A stretch of 64,000 bases of DNA, from assembly GCA_038025085.1 (NCBI GenBank), contig CM076139.1:22709307-22773306 (forward strand), given 5' to 3'. A model generated the notes under the pieces. That model saw only the letters and a list, made by a program, of their open reading frames with translations, did no database searches and was not told where the DNA came from. Positions 35,115 to 46,312 of this stretch are shown here, piece by piece. Made by a program: the position numbers and the translations under genes. Position 1 is the stretch's first letter; each line of letters opens with the position of its first letter. The stretch is from Tetragonia tetragonoides. Taxonomy: Eukaryota > Streptophyta > Magnoliopsida > Caryophyllales > Aizoaceae.

Positions 35115-35864
35115 ATGGCATGTGATGAAGTTTTAAAGACTGTTTTCCCTCTACTTGACGGTGTAGATCTTGCATCTTGTATCTTAGTTTGCAAGCAGTG
35201 GAAAGACATTGCCCACGATGATTATTTTTGGAAATGCCTATGTGCTAGAAGATGGCCTTCCATTTGTAGAAGACCCTCACCATCAAGTATGACTTACTAT
35301 GAACTTTACCAGACCTTCTATAGGCGCAAGCGACGCCAGACTCTTCTTCCTCCTAGATTGTCTTTCAATGACCTGGACTTCTACATTGATATTTGGGCAG
35401 AAGGACGCTCGATTTTTTCAGAAGTAGTCCCTGGCCCTGTTCTGCATACCGGCATAAAAGACCCACCAATTGGAATATCTGAAATGCTTAGGTATCATCT
35501 CGAGAGCTCTGAGTACAAGATGACCTTACCTGTGGAGCCCAGGTTTTCCGTTCCTTTGGGCCAGACAGCAAGTGTCTCTGTGTTGGTTGGCCGTAAGGAT
35601 TCTGACAAGTTTGCCTGCATAATTAATAAAGCAATGTTTGATTATGTTGATAGAACATCTTACCGGGCTCTGGCATTTGATTATCTTGACTTTTCCCCTG
35701 ACCACCCCTTCATTTCGGGTATCCGGGCTTGGATCTCGTTGCTATTCATTGATGATGGGAGTGATGGGGTCGTTGATGTATTCGGCATTGAAATGGATTT
35801 TTGCGATGCTGCAAGTACTGAGAAAGAGGTATTGTGGCTGTTGGACGTTCTGGAATGGAAATGA
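35115..35864 (+). CDS. F-box protein, At5g39250-like
   Basis: 249 residues in one exon. Residues about 1-46 form the F-box (DEVLKTVFPLLDGVDLASCI, then VCKQWKDIAHDDYFWKCL), which would bind an ASK/SKP1 adaptor in an SCF ubiquitin ligase. The remaining 200 residues lack Kelch or leucine-rich repeats. They resemble, from memory, the plant-specific C terminus of Arabidopsis At5g39250 (LSFNDLDFYIDIW, YRALAFDYLDFSP, FISGIRAWISLLF), ending VLWLLDVLEWK. The start is the first ATG of this frame; codons before it have no ATG. A minimal uORF lies just upstream, and a long 5'-UTR intron is proposed. Length and an uninterrupted frame support a working host gene. The substrate is unknown. Confidence 0.9.
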   Translation: MACDEVLKTVFPLLDGVDLASCILVCKQWKDIAHDDYFWKCLCARRWPSICRRPSPSSMTYYELYQTFYRRKRRQTLLPPRLSFNDLDFYIDIWAEGRSIFSEVVPGPVLHTGIKDPPIGISEMLRYHLESSEYKMTLPVEPRFSVPLGQTASVSVLVGRKDSDKFACIINKAMFDYVDRTSYRALAFDYLDFSPDHPFISGIRAWISLLFIDDGSDGVVDVFGIEMDFCDAASTEKEVLWLLDVLEWK

Positions 35865-36492
35865 ATAATTCGTATCTCCTGTAGGCGCTGTAGCAGCCTG
35901 TAGCAGTGGAGATTCTGGTGGAATAATCTTTTGTTGCTGTTCATGTCAGTTTATCTGTTATGCCCTTCATGTCTGTATATAACCATAATTCCTTATTTAT
36001 GAACAAATTTCATCTAGTGACTTTGTATACATTGGATTAATGGTTCAAATTAGTAGGCAGCAAAAGACAGAAGTAACCAAAAGAGGTGCTCAAAGTCAAT
36101 TACATTATCTTGTGTTTTCTATGTAGTGTGAAATATAAATATTATGTAGCAATTCACTCGCATTGACTGATTGAAAGAAGAAGAGTTGTGGTGATACGAA
36201 AAATATATTAGATTGAGAGGACACATATCATTTATTCAAGAGATTAGAATGTTTAGGTCACCAATAAAGTTGAGCAGTGAAGAAAACAAGTATGAACTAA
36301 GTTGAAATCAATTGCGAGCTAGGGTGATGTATGTCCATATTGCAATCACAAAACGCAGCAGGAAAATAAATTACAATGTCATGATACATATTGTGGTTGT
36401 GCATGCATGAATAATGATGCTCGTACTTTGCAAATCTCTGGGATAACTGTCCGCAGGAATAACCAACCATAACGACTTTCATACATCAATCC
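35865..36492. other. 3' UTR and downstream spacer of the F-box gene
   Basis: No further gene. AT-rich sequence follows the stop. The polyadenylation site cannot be fixed from sequence alone. Confidence 0.4.
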
Positions 36493-37210
36493 CAGTGGCG
36501 GATCCACCATGTCAAATGGGTATGCACGACGTGCATACCCTGCTCAGCCCAAAAAAATTAATGATTTGCTTTGAATAGACTCACAGTCCATAAATAAAGA
36601 AGAAAAGAAGCCCAATTTTAAAATAGAAGAAACGCAGGCCCATTTTTAGTATAATGTTCTGTGTCAGTTATTGGTCTTTTCTGAATCTATATATCTCTCT
36701 CTCATTGAATGATTGAAAATGACAAGGGGTGGACCACCAAGGCAACCATAAGAAATAATTTAAAATGTCCACAGTCATTTAAAACCATTTCTTATATGAT
36801 ATTTATAATATAATTTACTACTTTTAAACATATTTTAAAAAAGAAGAAGCTAATTACGATTTACATTCAATAAAACATAGTCAAAACTTTAAAGATATAT
36901 AGTAAGAATGAAATTTTTAGCTACTAAAGTTTGTATACCAACTTTCTTTTTAAATATTGAATACAAATATAATAAAAAAAATGCTTTAAATATTGTTTAT
37001 CGGTTTTTCGGTTAACCGAAACCCCAAAAATCGTGAACCGAAATCTAACTGAGAAACCGAAAAAATATACGGTTCGGTTAACCGAATCGCTTTAAACGGA
37101 AAAATAGGTTTGGTTAATCGAATTTTCAGTACGGTTTTTCGGTTACGGTTTTTTTGGACACAATAGGAAAAAAGTGCATACCCAATCTAAAATTCCTGGA
37201 TCCGCCACTG
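36493..37210. mobile_element. hAT-type MITE, 718 bp
   Basis: Ends are perfect 14-bp inverted repeats CAGTGGCGGATCCA / TGGATCCGCCACTG, extending imperfectly to about 36 bp (GGGTATGCAC on both sides). Flanks ATCAATCC (36485-36492) and ATCCACCC (37211-37218) match at 6 of 8 positions, fitting an old 8-bp hAT duplication. A perfect 10-bp hairpin lies next to the left end (36518-36540). No transposase is encoded. The interior at 36995-37155 is rich in GGTTAACCG palindromes and may be a second, nested repeat. Confidence 0.85.
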
Positions 37211-37218
37211 ATCCACCC

Positions 37219-37980
37219 ACTGGGTTGGCAATCCACCTCCTTTATGTATCTATGTCTCTCTTCTATTTTCAGATTCTCTCTCCTCTATTTCCAAAAATAG
37301 CATTTAAAGTAGGAGAGAGATAGATACAATATGAATATGAGTTGTCCACCCACTGGGTCAACCAAACATTTTCCTTATTGTGTGAGATAACGCCCGGTGC
37401 ATAAGGAATTTCTCCATTGCATTCTTGTAACAACTTTCAAGAAATCATTGTTGGTCCATCAATCTTGGCTTCATTAACTGCATGAGAAATTAATAATCCA
37501 AACCACCATTATTATACCTTATCAACACTACAAAGCAAAAGACATATAGAATCATGGAAAAGATTAAATATAGCCATAAAGTATCACATCTTAACATGAT
37601 AATGGAGAGATATTGCTATAGACTAACCAAAGCAAGTTTTAGTGCTACGGACCTCTCCATCTCTAGTACTCGTGAATTTGTACTTAATGCGCTATTAAGA
37701 GTTTGTATTTGTGATCGAATAGGCAACTTAATTAAGTTCAGCTATGTAAATGCGGCTTTTATAGATGTACGTGAATGAGATATAATCAACACAACTCTGA
37801 TTATGATGTATATATATTATTAAAATATGTTACTATTATGATGCATATCCATATTGATAATGACCAAATGTTGCAAGTATTGACGATTTTACAATAAGAA
37901 ATTAAGAGTAGACCCATGACATCTTTTTCACACAAGAAGTTTGGAGACATATCTGATAGTTGATAATCTTCTTATTAGTA
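37219..37980. other. Intergenic, no gene seen
   Basis: AT-rich. A 74-codon ORF near 37554 has no recognisable domain and no support as a gene. Confidence 0.5.
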
Positions 37981-37985
37981 TATTC

Positions 37986-38228
37986 TATAAACGTTGAGAT
38001 TGATTGAATGCTTAAGAATTACATTGATAGATACTTCTATTTATATATAAACTATTGAAAAAAGAGTATCTATAAAGAAGGCAACTAAACTAATCTAGTG
38101 CTATGATCAAGGAGCAGATATTATTCTAGTACTATGATCTATTATTCTAGTGCTATGATCAATGGAGAGAATAACTGAAAATAATGAAGGGATATATACA
38201 AGATTGATACTCTGATTATTCTCTAATA
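37986..38228 (-). repeat. Copia 3' LTR
   Basis: 243 bp, plus-strand ends TATAAACG...CTCTAATA. It lacks one 31-bp unit (CTATGATCAAGGAGCAGATA type) present in the other LTR. A purine tract (minus strand CTTGCGGGGGTG) lies just inside it. The pol stop codon (38216-38218) lies within this LTR. Confidence 0.93.
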
Positions 38229-41200
38229 CACCCCCGCAAGTTAGACGTTCGGTAGGAGAGTCCAATCTTCGAAGTAATCCGATAGAATCGATCACGTGAG
38301 AGTGGTTTGGTAAGTACATCCGTAAGCTGATCATTGTCATTGATGTGTTGAACTCGAATACTGCCAGCTTGGACTAATTCTCGAACAAAGTGGAAAGCTA
38401 GTGCCCGATGCTTCATACGAGAGTGGAACACGGGGTTAGCGACATAGTGAGTAGCACCAAGGTTGTCACAGTATATTGACGGGACGGAAGTAGGACCAAC
38501 TCCTATCTCCGAAAGGAGAGATTGGAGCCATACTACCTCAGCCGTAGTAGTGGCCACGACACGAAACTCTGCTTCGGTGGAAGAACGGGCTAAGGCCCGT
38601 TGCTTCTTGGAGCTCCAAGAAAGGGCATTGCGACCTAAGAAAATAACATACCCTATAGTGGAAATGTAATCATCTTTGTCACCTGCCCAATCAGCATCTG
38701 TGAAAGCATGAAGAGTGAGAGGTGAGTTGCGATAAATTTGGAGACCATAATGAGATGTGCCTTGGAGATAACGAAGGAGATGTTTAAGAGCAACCCAATG
38801 AGTATCACGAGGACAATGCATGAATTGGGATAGTTTGTTGACGGAAAAGGCAATGTCGGAGCGGGTGAGAGATATGTATTGGAGACTACCTACAATTGCA
38901 CGGTAGTCATTTGGATTGGGTATAGGTTGGCCGTCGTGGAGGGTAAGTGGCGGATGGGAGACCATGGGTGTGGTCATAATAGGTTTGGCAAGATGCATGT
39001 TGTGACGGGTGAGGAGGTCATGAATGTATTTTGTTTGATTCAGGTGGAGACCAAGGGAGTTGGGTACTACCTCAATACCAAGGAAGTATGATAGGGAACT
39101 TAAGTCCTTGAGAGAGAACCGGTGAGATAAGGTAGTACTAAAGGAGTTGATGAATGTGGTGGAAGGTCCAGTGATGATTATATCATCAACATATACAAGG
39201 AGATACATAAGGTTGTTGTTGTGAGAATAGATGAATAGAGAAGGGTCGGTAACTGAATTTCAAAAACCAGATTGGGTAAGGTAGGTTTTAAGTTCTGTGT
39301 ACCAGGCACGGGGAGCTTGTTTAAGACCATAAATAGCCCTAGAGAGACTACAAATGTAGGATGGTTGGGCGGGATCCTTAAAACCGGGGGGTTGAGACAT
39401 AAATACGTTTCAGGAAGATTGCCTTGTAGAAAGGCATTGTTAGTGTCAAGTTGCCGGAGACACCAGTTGGATGTGACAGCAAGGAATAGCATAAGGTGAA
39501 CGGTGGTTGGTTTGACTACTGGGCTAAACGTTTCTGAGTAATCAAGCCAAGCTCGTTGGTGAAAGCCTTTGGCAATAAGGCGGGCTTTGTAGCGTTCAAT
39601 AGATCCATCCGGATTATATTTTTTCCGGAAGACCCACTTACACCCAATGACATTGAGAGCCGAGTTAGGTGGACAAGAGTCCATGTTTGGTTTCAGTTGA
39701 GAGCCTCAAGCTCATCAAGCATAGCCTTACGCCAGTGGGGGATGCGGATGGCTTCGGCTGCAGATGTCGGGACATAGGTGGGGTCGTGGGTGGTAGTGTG
39801 ATTGAGGTATTTGGGCTTTGGTTTGGTGATGTTGTTTTGGAGTCGTGTAGTAGGACGGGGTGGAGGGGGTGGTGGAGGTGGGAGGGTGGGGGAGGGAGAG
39901 GTAGGTGGAGACGGAGAAAGTTCTGCGAGCGGGGATATGGGTGAGCTAAGAGGTGGTGCGGAAGTGGGTGAGGTGGGTGGCGTGGGAGATGGAGGGGTAG
40001 TGGGCGATTCAGGAGTAGTTGGTGCAGTGGGTAGAATAGCAAAAATGGGTGTTGTGAGATTGGGTGTGGTTTCGGTGGTGGGTGACATTGATGGGGTTGG
40101 AACAGGGGCTGGGTTTGATGGTAGGAGGAGAAGCAACGAGTGACACATGGGAGGGGTGCACCACTCGTCGTTGGTGGATGACGAGGTCGTGGTGTTGGTA
40201 GACGAGGTTAGTGAGGGATAGGGAAAATTGTGCTCGACAAATCGAACGTGGTGAGACACATAGACACGATGTGTGACGGGATCAAGGCAATAATAGGCAC
40301 TTTGGGTTGAGGAATAACCAATAAAAACACAAGGTGTTGAGCGATTTTGTAGTTTGTCGTTGGTGTAGGGGCGGAGCCATGGATAACATAGGCATCCAAA
40401 ACAACGCAATTTGGTGTAGTTGGGTTGTCGGTTGAAAAGTTTGGTGAATGGTGATATATGATTGAGAGTTGGATTAGGCATACGATTTATAAGGTATGTA
40501 GCGGTGGTAAAGGCATGAGTCCAAAATTTTAATGGGAGTTTAGCATGTGAGAGAAGGGAAAGGCCGGTTTCAACGATGTGACGATGACGCCTTTCGGAAT
40601 AGCCATTATGTTCTGGGGTGTGAGGGGGTGTTGTAAGATGGGTGATACCATTATCAAGGAGGTGAGGGGTGAGTTTTATAAATTCGCCACCATTGTCGGA
40701 ATATAGATGGAGGATTGGTTTGTTGAAGTATTTTTCCACTAAGGCCCGGAAACGGGTGAAGGTGGAATATGTGTCGGATTTTTGTTTTAGAGGGTAAAAC
40801 CACATGTATTTTGTGAAGTGGTTCACAAAAATAACATAAAACTTGTAATTATCGCGGGAATATAGTGGGGATGTCAAAACATCACTGAATATAATATCAA
40901 GAGGAGCAGTAGAACTAATGGTGGATTGGGAAAATGGGAGTTTACTGCTTTTATTAATTAAGCAGGAATTGCAGAAAGTGGAATTATCAAATTTTGAAAT
41001 AGGAAGTGAGAGTTGTATTTGGAGTTGACGGAGAATGGGTGGTGTTGGATGCCCCAATTTGTGGTGCCATTCATGATATTTGGTGGTTGTGGTTGTGAAA
41101 AGGCGAGGAGATGGCGGGGTCCAGTCATAGATGTCACCTCTAGGTTGACCATGAAGGAGAGTGTGGCCGGTTTGGAGTTCCTTCACAGTGAAGAAGGAAC

Positions 41201-41753
41201 GTAAGAAAGCAACACAAATATCATTATCTTCACATAGTTGAGAGACGGAAATAATATTACGGGAGACAGAGGGTACATATAAGACGTTGAGAAAGTGCAA
41301 GGGTTTAGAGGAAGTAGGGAGAGAGAAAGAACCAATGTGAGAGATGGGGAGTGCAGATCCATCACCAATTATGAATTTATCGGTTCCATCATATGGGGCA
41401 TGAAGAGAAAGGTTGGCTAGGTAGTTGGTGACGTGGTGACTCGCACCACTATCAAAGAGCCACGTGGGGTTTGGTGAGGTTTGAGTGGTTTGTGCGACAT
41501 GGGCGCGAGGGGAATAATAGGTTGGGTTGGGTGCTCAGTTTGAGCGAGGTGGGGGTGGGACAGAGATGTGCGGAAAAAGTTTTTGAAATTCGGAACATTG
41601 GGAGAGTACGTGACCTTGGGTACGACACCTCTGACATTTGCCGAGGAAGGGTTTTGGCTGGGTGTTGGATTGGTGGGGTTGATTTTTATAGGTGAGTTCG
41701 TAATTTATGAGTTTTTGGTTGGGTAAGGTATGGAGTCCGAATTCGACAGTCAT
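38216..41753 (-). pseudogene. Copia polyprotein: zinc knuckle, protease, integrase, RT, RNase H
   Basis: Minus strand. Near 41635 is a CX2CX4HX4C knuckle (CQRCRTQGHVLSQC). Protease WLFDSGASHH lies near 41460. Integrase follows from 41080 with HHKLGHP ... CNSC and the core in SDVLTSP, YSDNGGEF and EHNGYSERRH. A proline-rich linker lies at 39950-39700. RT starts near 39660 (GCKWVFRKKYNPDGSIERYK) and includes YVDDIIITGP near 39190. RNase H follows (DADWAGDKDD, SSTEAEF) to the end. A stop near 41535 and frame changes between 39180 and 39440 disrupt it. Only about 35 codons precede the knuckle, so most of gag is absent. Confidence 0.92.
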
Positions 41754-41785
41754 GGTAGGTAAGGTTTGAAGGTTAGATCAGTGAA

Positions 41786-41797
41786 GCTCTGATACCA
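41786..41797 (-). other. Copia primer-binding site (initiator tRNA-Met)
   Basis: Minus strand TGGTATCAGAGC abuts the LTR end directly, with no spacer. This fixes the LTR border at 41798. Confidence 0.92.
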
Positions 41798-42071
41798 TAT
41801 AAACGTTGAGATTGATTGAAAGCTTAAGAATTACATTGATAGATACATCTATTTATATACAAACTATTGAAAAAAGAGTATCTATAAAGAAGGCAACTAA
41901 ACTAATCTAGTGTTATGATCAAGGAGCAGATATTATTCTAGTGCTATGATCAAGGAGCAGATATTATTCTAGTACTATGATCTATTATTCTAGTGCTATG
42001 ATCAAGGGAGAGAATAACTAAAAATAATGAAGGGATATATACAAGATTGATACTCTGATTATTCTCTAATA
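41798..42071 (-). repeat. Copia 5' LTR
   Basis: 274 bp. It matches the 3' LTR apart from scattered substitutions (three in the first 70 bp) and one extra 31-bp tandem unit around 41915-41975. Confidence 0.93.
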
Positions 42072-42076
42072 TATTC

Positions 42077-43111
42077 TTCGTTTATGAAGTGTTAATGAGT
42101 GTATGATAATATGAATTTGTAATATGAATTTATTTTTTCGTTCTTTTGCAAAGACAAAAATTGTACAACAAAAACTTGAAGTGCCATCACTAACATATTG
42201 CTAGTGAGAAATCAAACTCTAAATAACATTCCCATAGAAAAGTCCGAACCAAGTTTTTCACAGATAGTCTTCGTACTACAATTTCATACTAGGTTAATAT
42301 CACTAAATATAATCTTTTCAGATGAAGCTAGACTCTTAGAGATCAAATTATTTGTTAGCCTATCACCATATTATGATCGAAGCGCTTCACCAACAAGCAT
42401 ACTACGACTAGTACAATGTAATTTTTTCTTTTTTGATCAAGCAATTAAGCAAACTAGCATCAAAGTGTTGATGGTGACGAAATACAAGTACAATGAATAG
42501 GAGTTTAAATAGATACACACATTTAAAACAAACATAACACCGTACATTTAAATGCATTTTATAGCAACTAATTAAGATAGGAAGATTACTTTTAGAGCTA
42601 TTGAAAATGAGGAAGCATTATCAAATACATTACCATGTTTAAATCATCGAAGCCGCACTTCCTTGATCGACAATGGTATGAACTCCTCGCACATATCTAC
42701 CGTGAAGCTAAACTATTCGGTAGATCAAAGAGTACATGATTCATGCACATGACATTGGACATTGCTACACTAAATAACCCTACAAACTGTAGTCCTAAAC
42801 TATGCAGGATAACATCTTTATGGTCCTAAAAAATAGCCACTAAGTACTAGAGTTGATAAAAAAAAGGGGCTTGGCCCGGATACGGGTCGGGCCTGACATG
42901 ATTTTGAAGCCTATGGACTAGACTAGCAAGCGGATATGAACCGCGCTAACAGGTCGGGATTCTTACAAATTTAAACAATCAACTTGTACATACCCGCCTA
43001 CTTTTCGGGCCGGATGAACCGGGCGGCATGGGTCGGCCCGCCCTTATCAAGTCTACCGAGTACTCCACCCAATGACCCAAATACCCAATACACCGTTTTT
43101 TACTTTACTCC
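42077..43111. other. Intergenic with a GC-rich repeat
   Basis: No gene recognised. A 100-codon ORF at 42198 has no domain. The stretch at about 42865-43060 is rich in GGCCCGG/CGGGCCG motifs (CGGATACGGGTCGGGCC) and looks like part of a repeat, but no inverted ends or duplication were found. Confidence 0.4.
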
Positions 43112-43253
43112 AAGGGCTCGTTCTTTTCAACTAGAAACTGGTAACTGGAACTGGGAGAAACTGGACAAAACTGGTGAAAACTGGAAAGTCTAACTGGTAA
43201 CCAGGAAAAACTGGGTCAAACTGGGAAAAACTGAAAATTGTTTAATTTTCACT

Positions 43254-43347
<94 letters not shown>

Positions 43348-43364
43348 GTGATAATAATAATTAA

Positions 43365-43412
<48 letters not shown>

Positions 43413-43811
43413 CATAATAACAATAATAATAATAAAAATAGTAATAAATAATAATGTTTAATAATAATACTAACAACATTAATATTAATAATAATAATAT
43501 ATTATTATTTTATTATTATAATTATTAATATATATTATTAGTATTAGTAGTATTAATTATTATTATTATTATTGTTACTATTATTGATATTATTATTATT
43601 ACTATTATTAGTAATAATAATAATTATTATTATTATTACTATGAATTATTATTATTATTATTGTTGTTGTTGTTGTTAAAACTGGGCAAAAAGAGGAAAA
43701 ACTGGACAAAAGTGGGCAAAACTGGGCAAAGCTGGACAAAACTGTATTTTTTAACTGGTAACTGCTGAAAACTGGACAAAACTGAAAACCAATTGAAAAG
43801 AACATGCCCTT
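43112..43811. mobile_element. MITE-like element with (AAT)n/(ATT)n core
   Basis: Ends AAGGGCTCGTTCTTTTCAAC (left) and its near complement (right, ending 43811) form an inverted repeat of about 20 bp with a few mismatches. Inside the ends lie repeated ACTGGACAAAACTGG-type units. The core is a long trinucleotide tract. No clear target duplication is seen, so the superfamily is open. Confidence 0.65.
43254..43672. repeat. (AAT)n followed by (ATT)n
   Basis: About 200 bp of mostly AAT/TAA triplets (43254 to about 43495) followed by about 150 bp of ATT/TTA triplets, with interruptions. The two halves are complementary and could pair. Confidence 0.95.
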
Positions 43812-43988
43812 AACCGCTTGTTTGGTTATATTATGTAGTTTGGAAAGGAAAAGAAATGAAGGGAAGGGAAGAGAAAGGAAAAGAAAGGACAAGAAAAGAA
43901 TTATGTTTCCTACGTTTGGTTGTATAAGAAGGAATTGAAAAGAAAATAACATTTTCCGTTGTTTGGTTGATGGGATTTGGAAGGAAAG
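43812..43988. repeat. Left part of a MITE-like repeat split by element E (uncertain)
   Basis: A stretch starting CGCTTGTTTGGTTATA and rich in GGAAAGGAAAAG ends exactly at the element E duplication. A pyrimidine-rich mirror (CCTTTCCTTTTC) resumes at 47698 and ends near ATACCAAATTAGCTC (about 47,915). The ends are only loosely inverted. Confidence 0.4.
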
Positions 43989-44826
43989 TGATGCAGGAGC
44001 ATATGAGGGCTTCTTATCTTGCACAATAAAGCATTTGGCTATTAGTTAATTTCAGCATGCATTTAGTCCTAATTAGTCCGTACAAGCATGATTAGTGTTA
44101 ATTAAGCCTAGTTTGCATTTTTAATTTGTTTTCCAGCTTTGTAATAGCTATAGTCACGTTTTCTAAGGGATAAGGAGTCACATGCTGAAAGAGAAAGGCC
44201 TAGAGGACCATTAAATCAAAGCTTTTAATGTAGTGGTCCAAATAGTACAAGGTAACAGCTAGCTGTCGCTTTCAAGCCAGCTGTGCGCCTATTAGGAGCC
44301 TTGTGGTCCTCCCAACAGCTCTTTACTGAGCCTTGGGTAGCAAGGATACATTCTAGGTGCTTCCTAGGTCATTTAGGAACCTTTTTCCCCCTATATATAT
44401 GTAGAGGCAGCCTTATAGCCGAAAAGGACGAAGAAGTGATGATGAATATGAAAAAATGAGAGTGTTATCTCTTTTAAGCCTTTGAGCTTGGTTTATTCTT
44501 TCTCTAAAATACTTATTGCTTAATTGCTTGAGTGTTCTTGAGAGGAATAGGAAATCGAATGCTATTGTAATTAGTGTGGTGCTTGATTTGCTTTATCACT
44601 AGTTACTCTGGTTTTCGTCGATTTGATTGTTTCCTGGTGGTGTTTAAGTACTTTAGCCTTGAATTAATCAAATTGTTTAGGCTTGGTAGTGAAACTTTAT
44701 CCAAGTCATATCCCTTTATTGCTTTCCTTTGATATAAACACAAAAACCCACAAAACATTTTATCTTTGATTAGAGAACGAGTTGATTATCCGTGTGTTGC
44801 GTAAATCCGTTGAGTTTTATACATCA
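43989..44826 (+). repeat. Element E 5' LTR
   Basis: 838 bp. A TATA-like CCTATATATATG lies near 44393. About three substitutions in the first 105 bp separate it from the 3' copy. Confidence 0.95.
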
Positions 44827-44837
44827 AATTGGTATAA

Positions 44838-45203
44838 GAGCTTTGGTTTTTTTAGCCCGTTTATATAGAGGTTTTTCTTCATTGGAGAGTCCTCTTTAAC
44901 CTGGTTTTAGTTTGAGGACAAACGGAGAAGATTTGGGTGCTCGTTGAAGCATTTTTCCCCAATCGCTCCTACCTGACTTGCGCCTGGAACAAGCTAGTTT
45001 CCTTTGGTTCCTTGACACTGGAGCTTTGGTTTTCATAGCTCATTCCTTTGAGGTTTTTTCTTGATTGGAGAAACCTATTTCACCTGGTTTTGGTTTGAGG
45101 ACAAACGAAGAAGATTTGAGTGCTCGTTGAAGCAATTTCCCTCAATCACTCCTGGTGGATCTGCGACTAGAACAGGATTGTACTTTTGGTTATTTGGCAC
45201 GCT
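44838..45203 (+). repeat. Diverged tandem duplication in the element E leader (period about 183 bp)
   Basis: GAGCTTTGG at 44838 and 45021 each begin a block containing a GAGGTTTTT-type stretch, TTTGAGGACAAACG, GAAGATTTG and GTGCTCGTTGAAGCA in the same order. The first block starts within the primer-binding site. Confidence 0.8.
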
Positions 45204-45739
45204 TCAAAAGGTAAAAGTGTGAACTTTCATACTTTACTGAGTTCCTTAGACCTTTATCTTTGGATATCTCTTGGTAGTTTTGGTTAAATCCTTGTGGGAT
45301 AGAGCAGTTTTTTGTTTGAAGTTATAACATGTTCTTGGCGTGAACTGGGAATGTTGTTGTAGTGTTGTTCTGGACTTTACCTGCAAATTTGTGGTGATTA
45401 TTGTTGATTATCTACCTGGTTATCTTATTTTGGGTTCTATCTTCGTTGTCCAAGTGGTTTGAAGTTGAAAGGTTAAGTCTTTGGGCTTCATTTGCGCTCA
45501 AACATTTTATTGGTGCTGTTGGATTGCGACTAGGAGTCATGTTGGCATTTTGCTTGTATCTCATGATTTAGAGATGAAGTTTATGTCTTTCTTGATCCTC
45601 TTAATTCCTAATACCCTATACTATAAGATTCTATTGGTAGATTTCTAATTTAGTCCACAAAGAACCAGTTAGCCCAAACACCATTCGCACCTAAACGCAA
45701 CCTAGCCTCACAAAATGATTTTTCATGGTAATTAGATTA

Positions 45740-46198
45740 GGTTCCCTACATTTGATGGGTACCTTGCACCTAACCAGTTCATTGAGTGGCTTGGGTACGT
45801 CGATGATTTTTTTGCTCACTATGATTGTCCCGATCTTGACAAGATCAAGCTAGTAACCTCCTCCTTAGGGGTTATGTTTGGGTTTGGTGGGAGAATTTGA
45901 AGAGTAAACGAAAACGGATGGGGAAAGATAAAATCCGAAGTTGGAGTAAGCTACGAAGAGAGCTTAAGAAAAAGTTCTTGCCAAAGCGTACTACGCAAGC
46001 TCTTTACTCTCCTTGTCATCTTCAACAACTTGCTGAAATTGAACACTTTGAACTTGCTAGTTCAAAAATGACAAAACGTAGATGTTTTCAATGTCGTGAC
46101 CTTGGTCACTCTCATTCCACTTGTCCTAACATGAAAGTTGTGCAACCTGAATTTGAAACAACTTTTGATGTACTTGATCCAAAGGAGAGTCCTCTATA
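45740..46198 (+). pseudogene. Element E gag remnant (Ty3-type capsid piece plus zinc knuckle)
   Basis: The first part reads FDGYLAPNQFIEWLGYVDDF and DLDKIKLVTSSL. After a frameshift near 45870 it continues with WWENLKSKRKRMGKDKIR, SWSKLRRELKKKFLP, as in Ty3/gypsy capsids. The frame then passes almost directly to a CX2CX4HX4C knuckle (CFQCRDLGHSHSTC, near 46090), so the capsid C-terminal half seems deleted. The frame stops at 46198. Ty3-type assignment is from motif layout only. Confidence 0.75.
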
Positions 46199-46312
46199 GG
46201 ATAACTATAATGAAGAAGCTGAAGACAAAAATCCCCTAATGACAACACAAGAACCTATTGATGAGGTTCAATCATTGCTGAATCAAAACAATACACAAAC
46301 TGTTGTGTTTGA

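Larger units (their letters stand above)
37986..42071 (-). mobile_element. Ty1/copia retrotransposon with TA...TA LTR ends
   Basis: A full element of 4,086 bp between perfect 5-bp duplications TATTC (37981-37985 and 42072-42076). LTRs are 37986-38228 and 41798-42071. Minus-strand order: LTR, primer site, zinc knuckle, protease, integrase, RT, RNase H, purine tract, LTR. Integrase before RT defines Ty1/copia. The polyprotein is broken and most of gag is missing, so this copy is non-autonomous. Short LTRs and overall size suggest an Ale/Retrofit-like element, which is only a guess. Confidence 0.95.

Noticed and set aside
39802..40143. Plus-strand glycine-rich ORF
   Set aside because: Shadow of the proline-rich linker of the minus-strand copia polyprotein.
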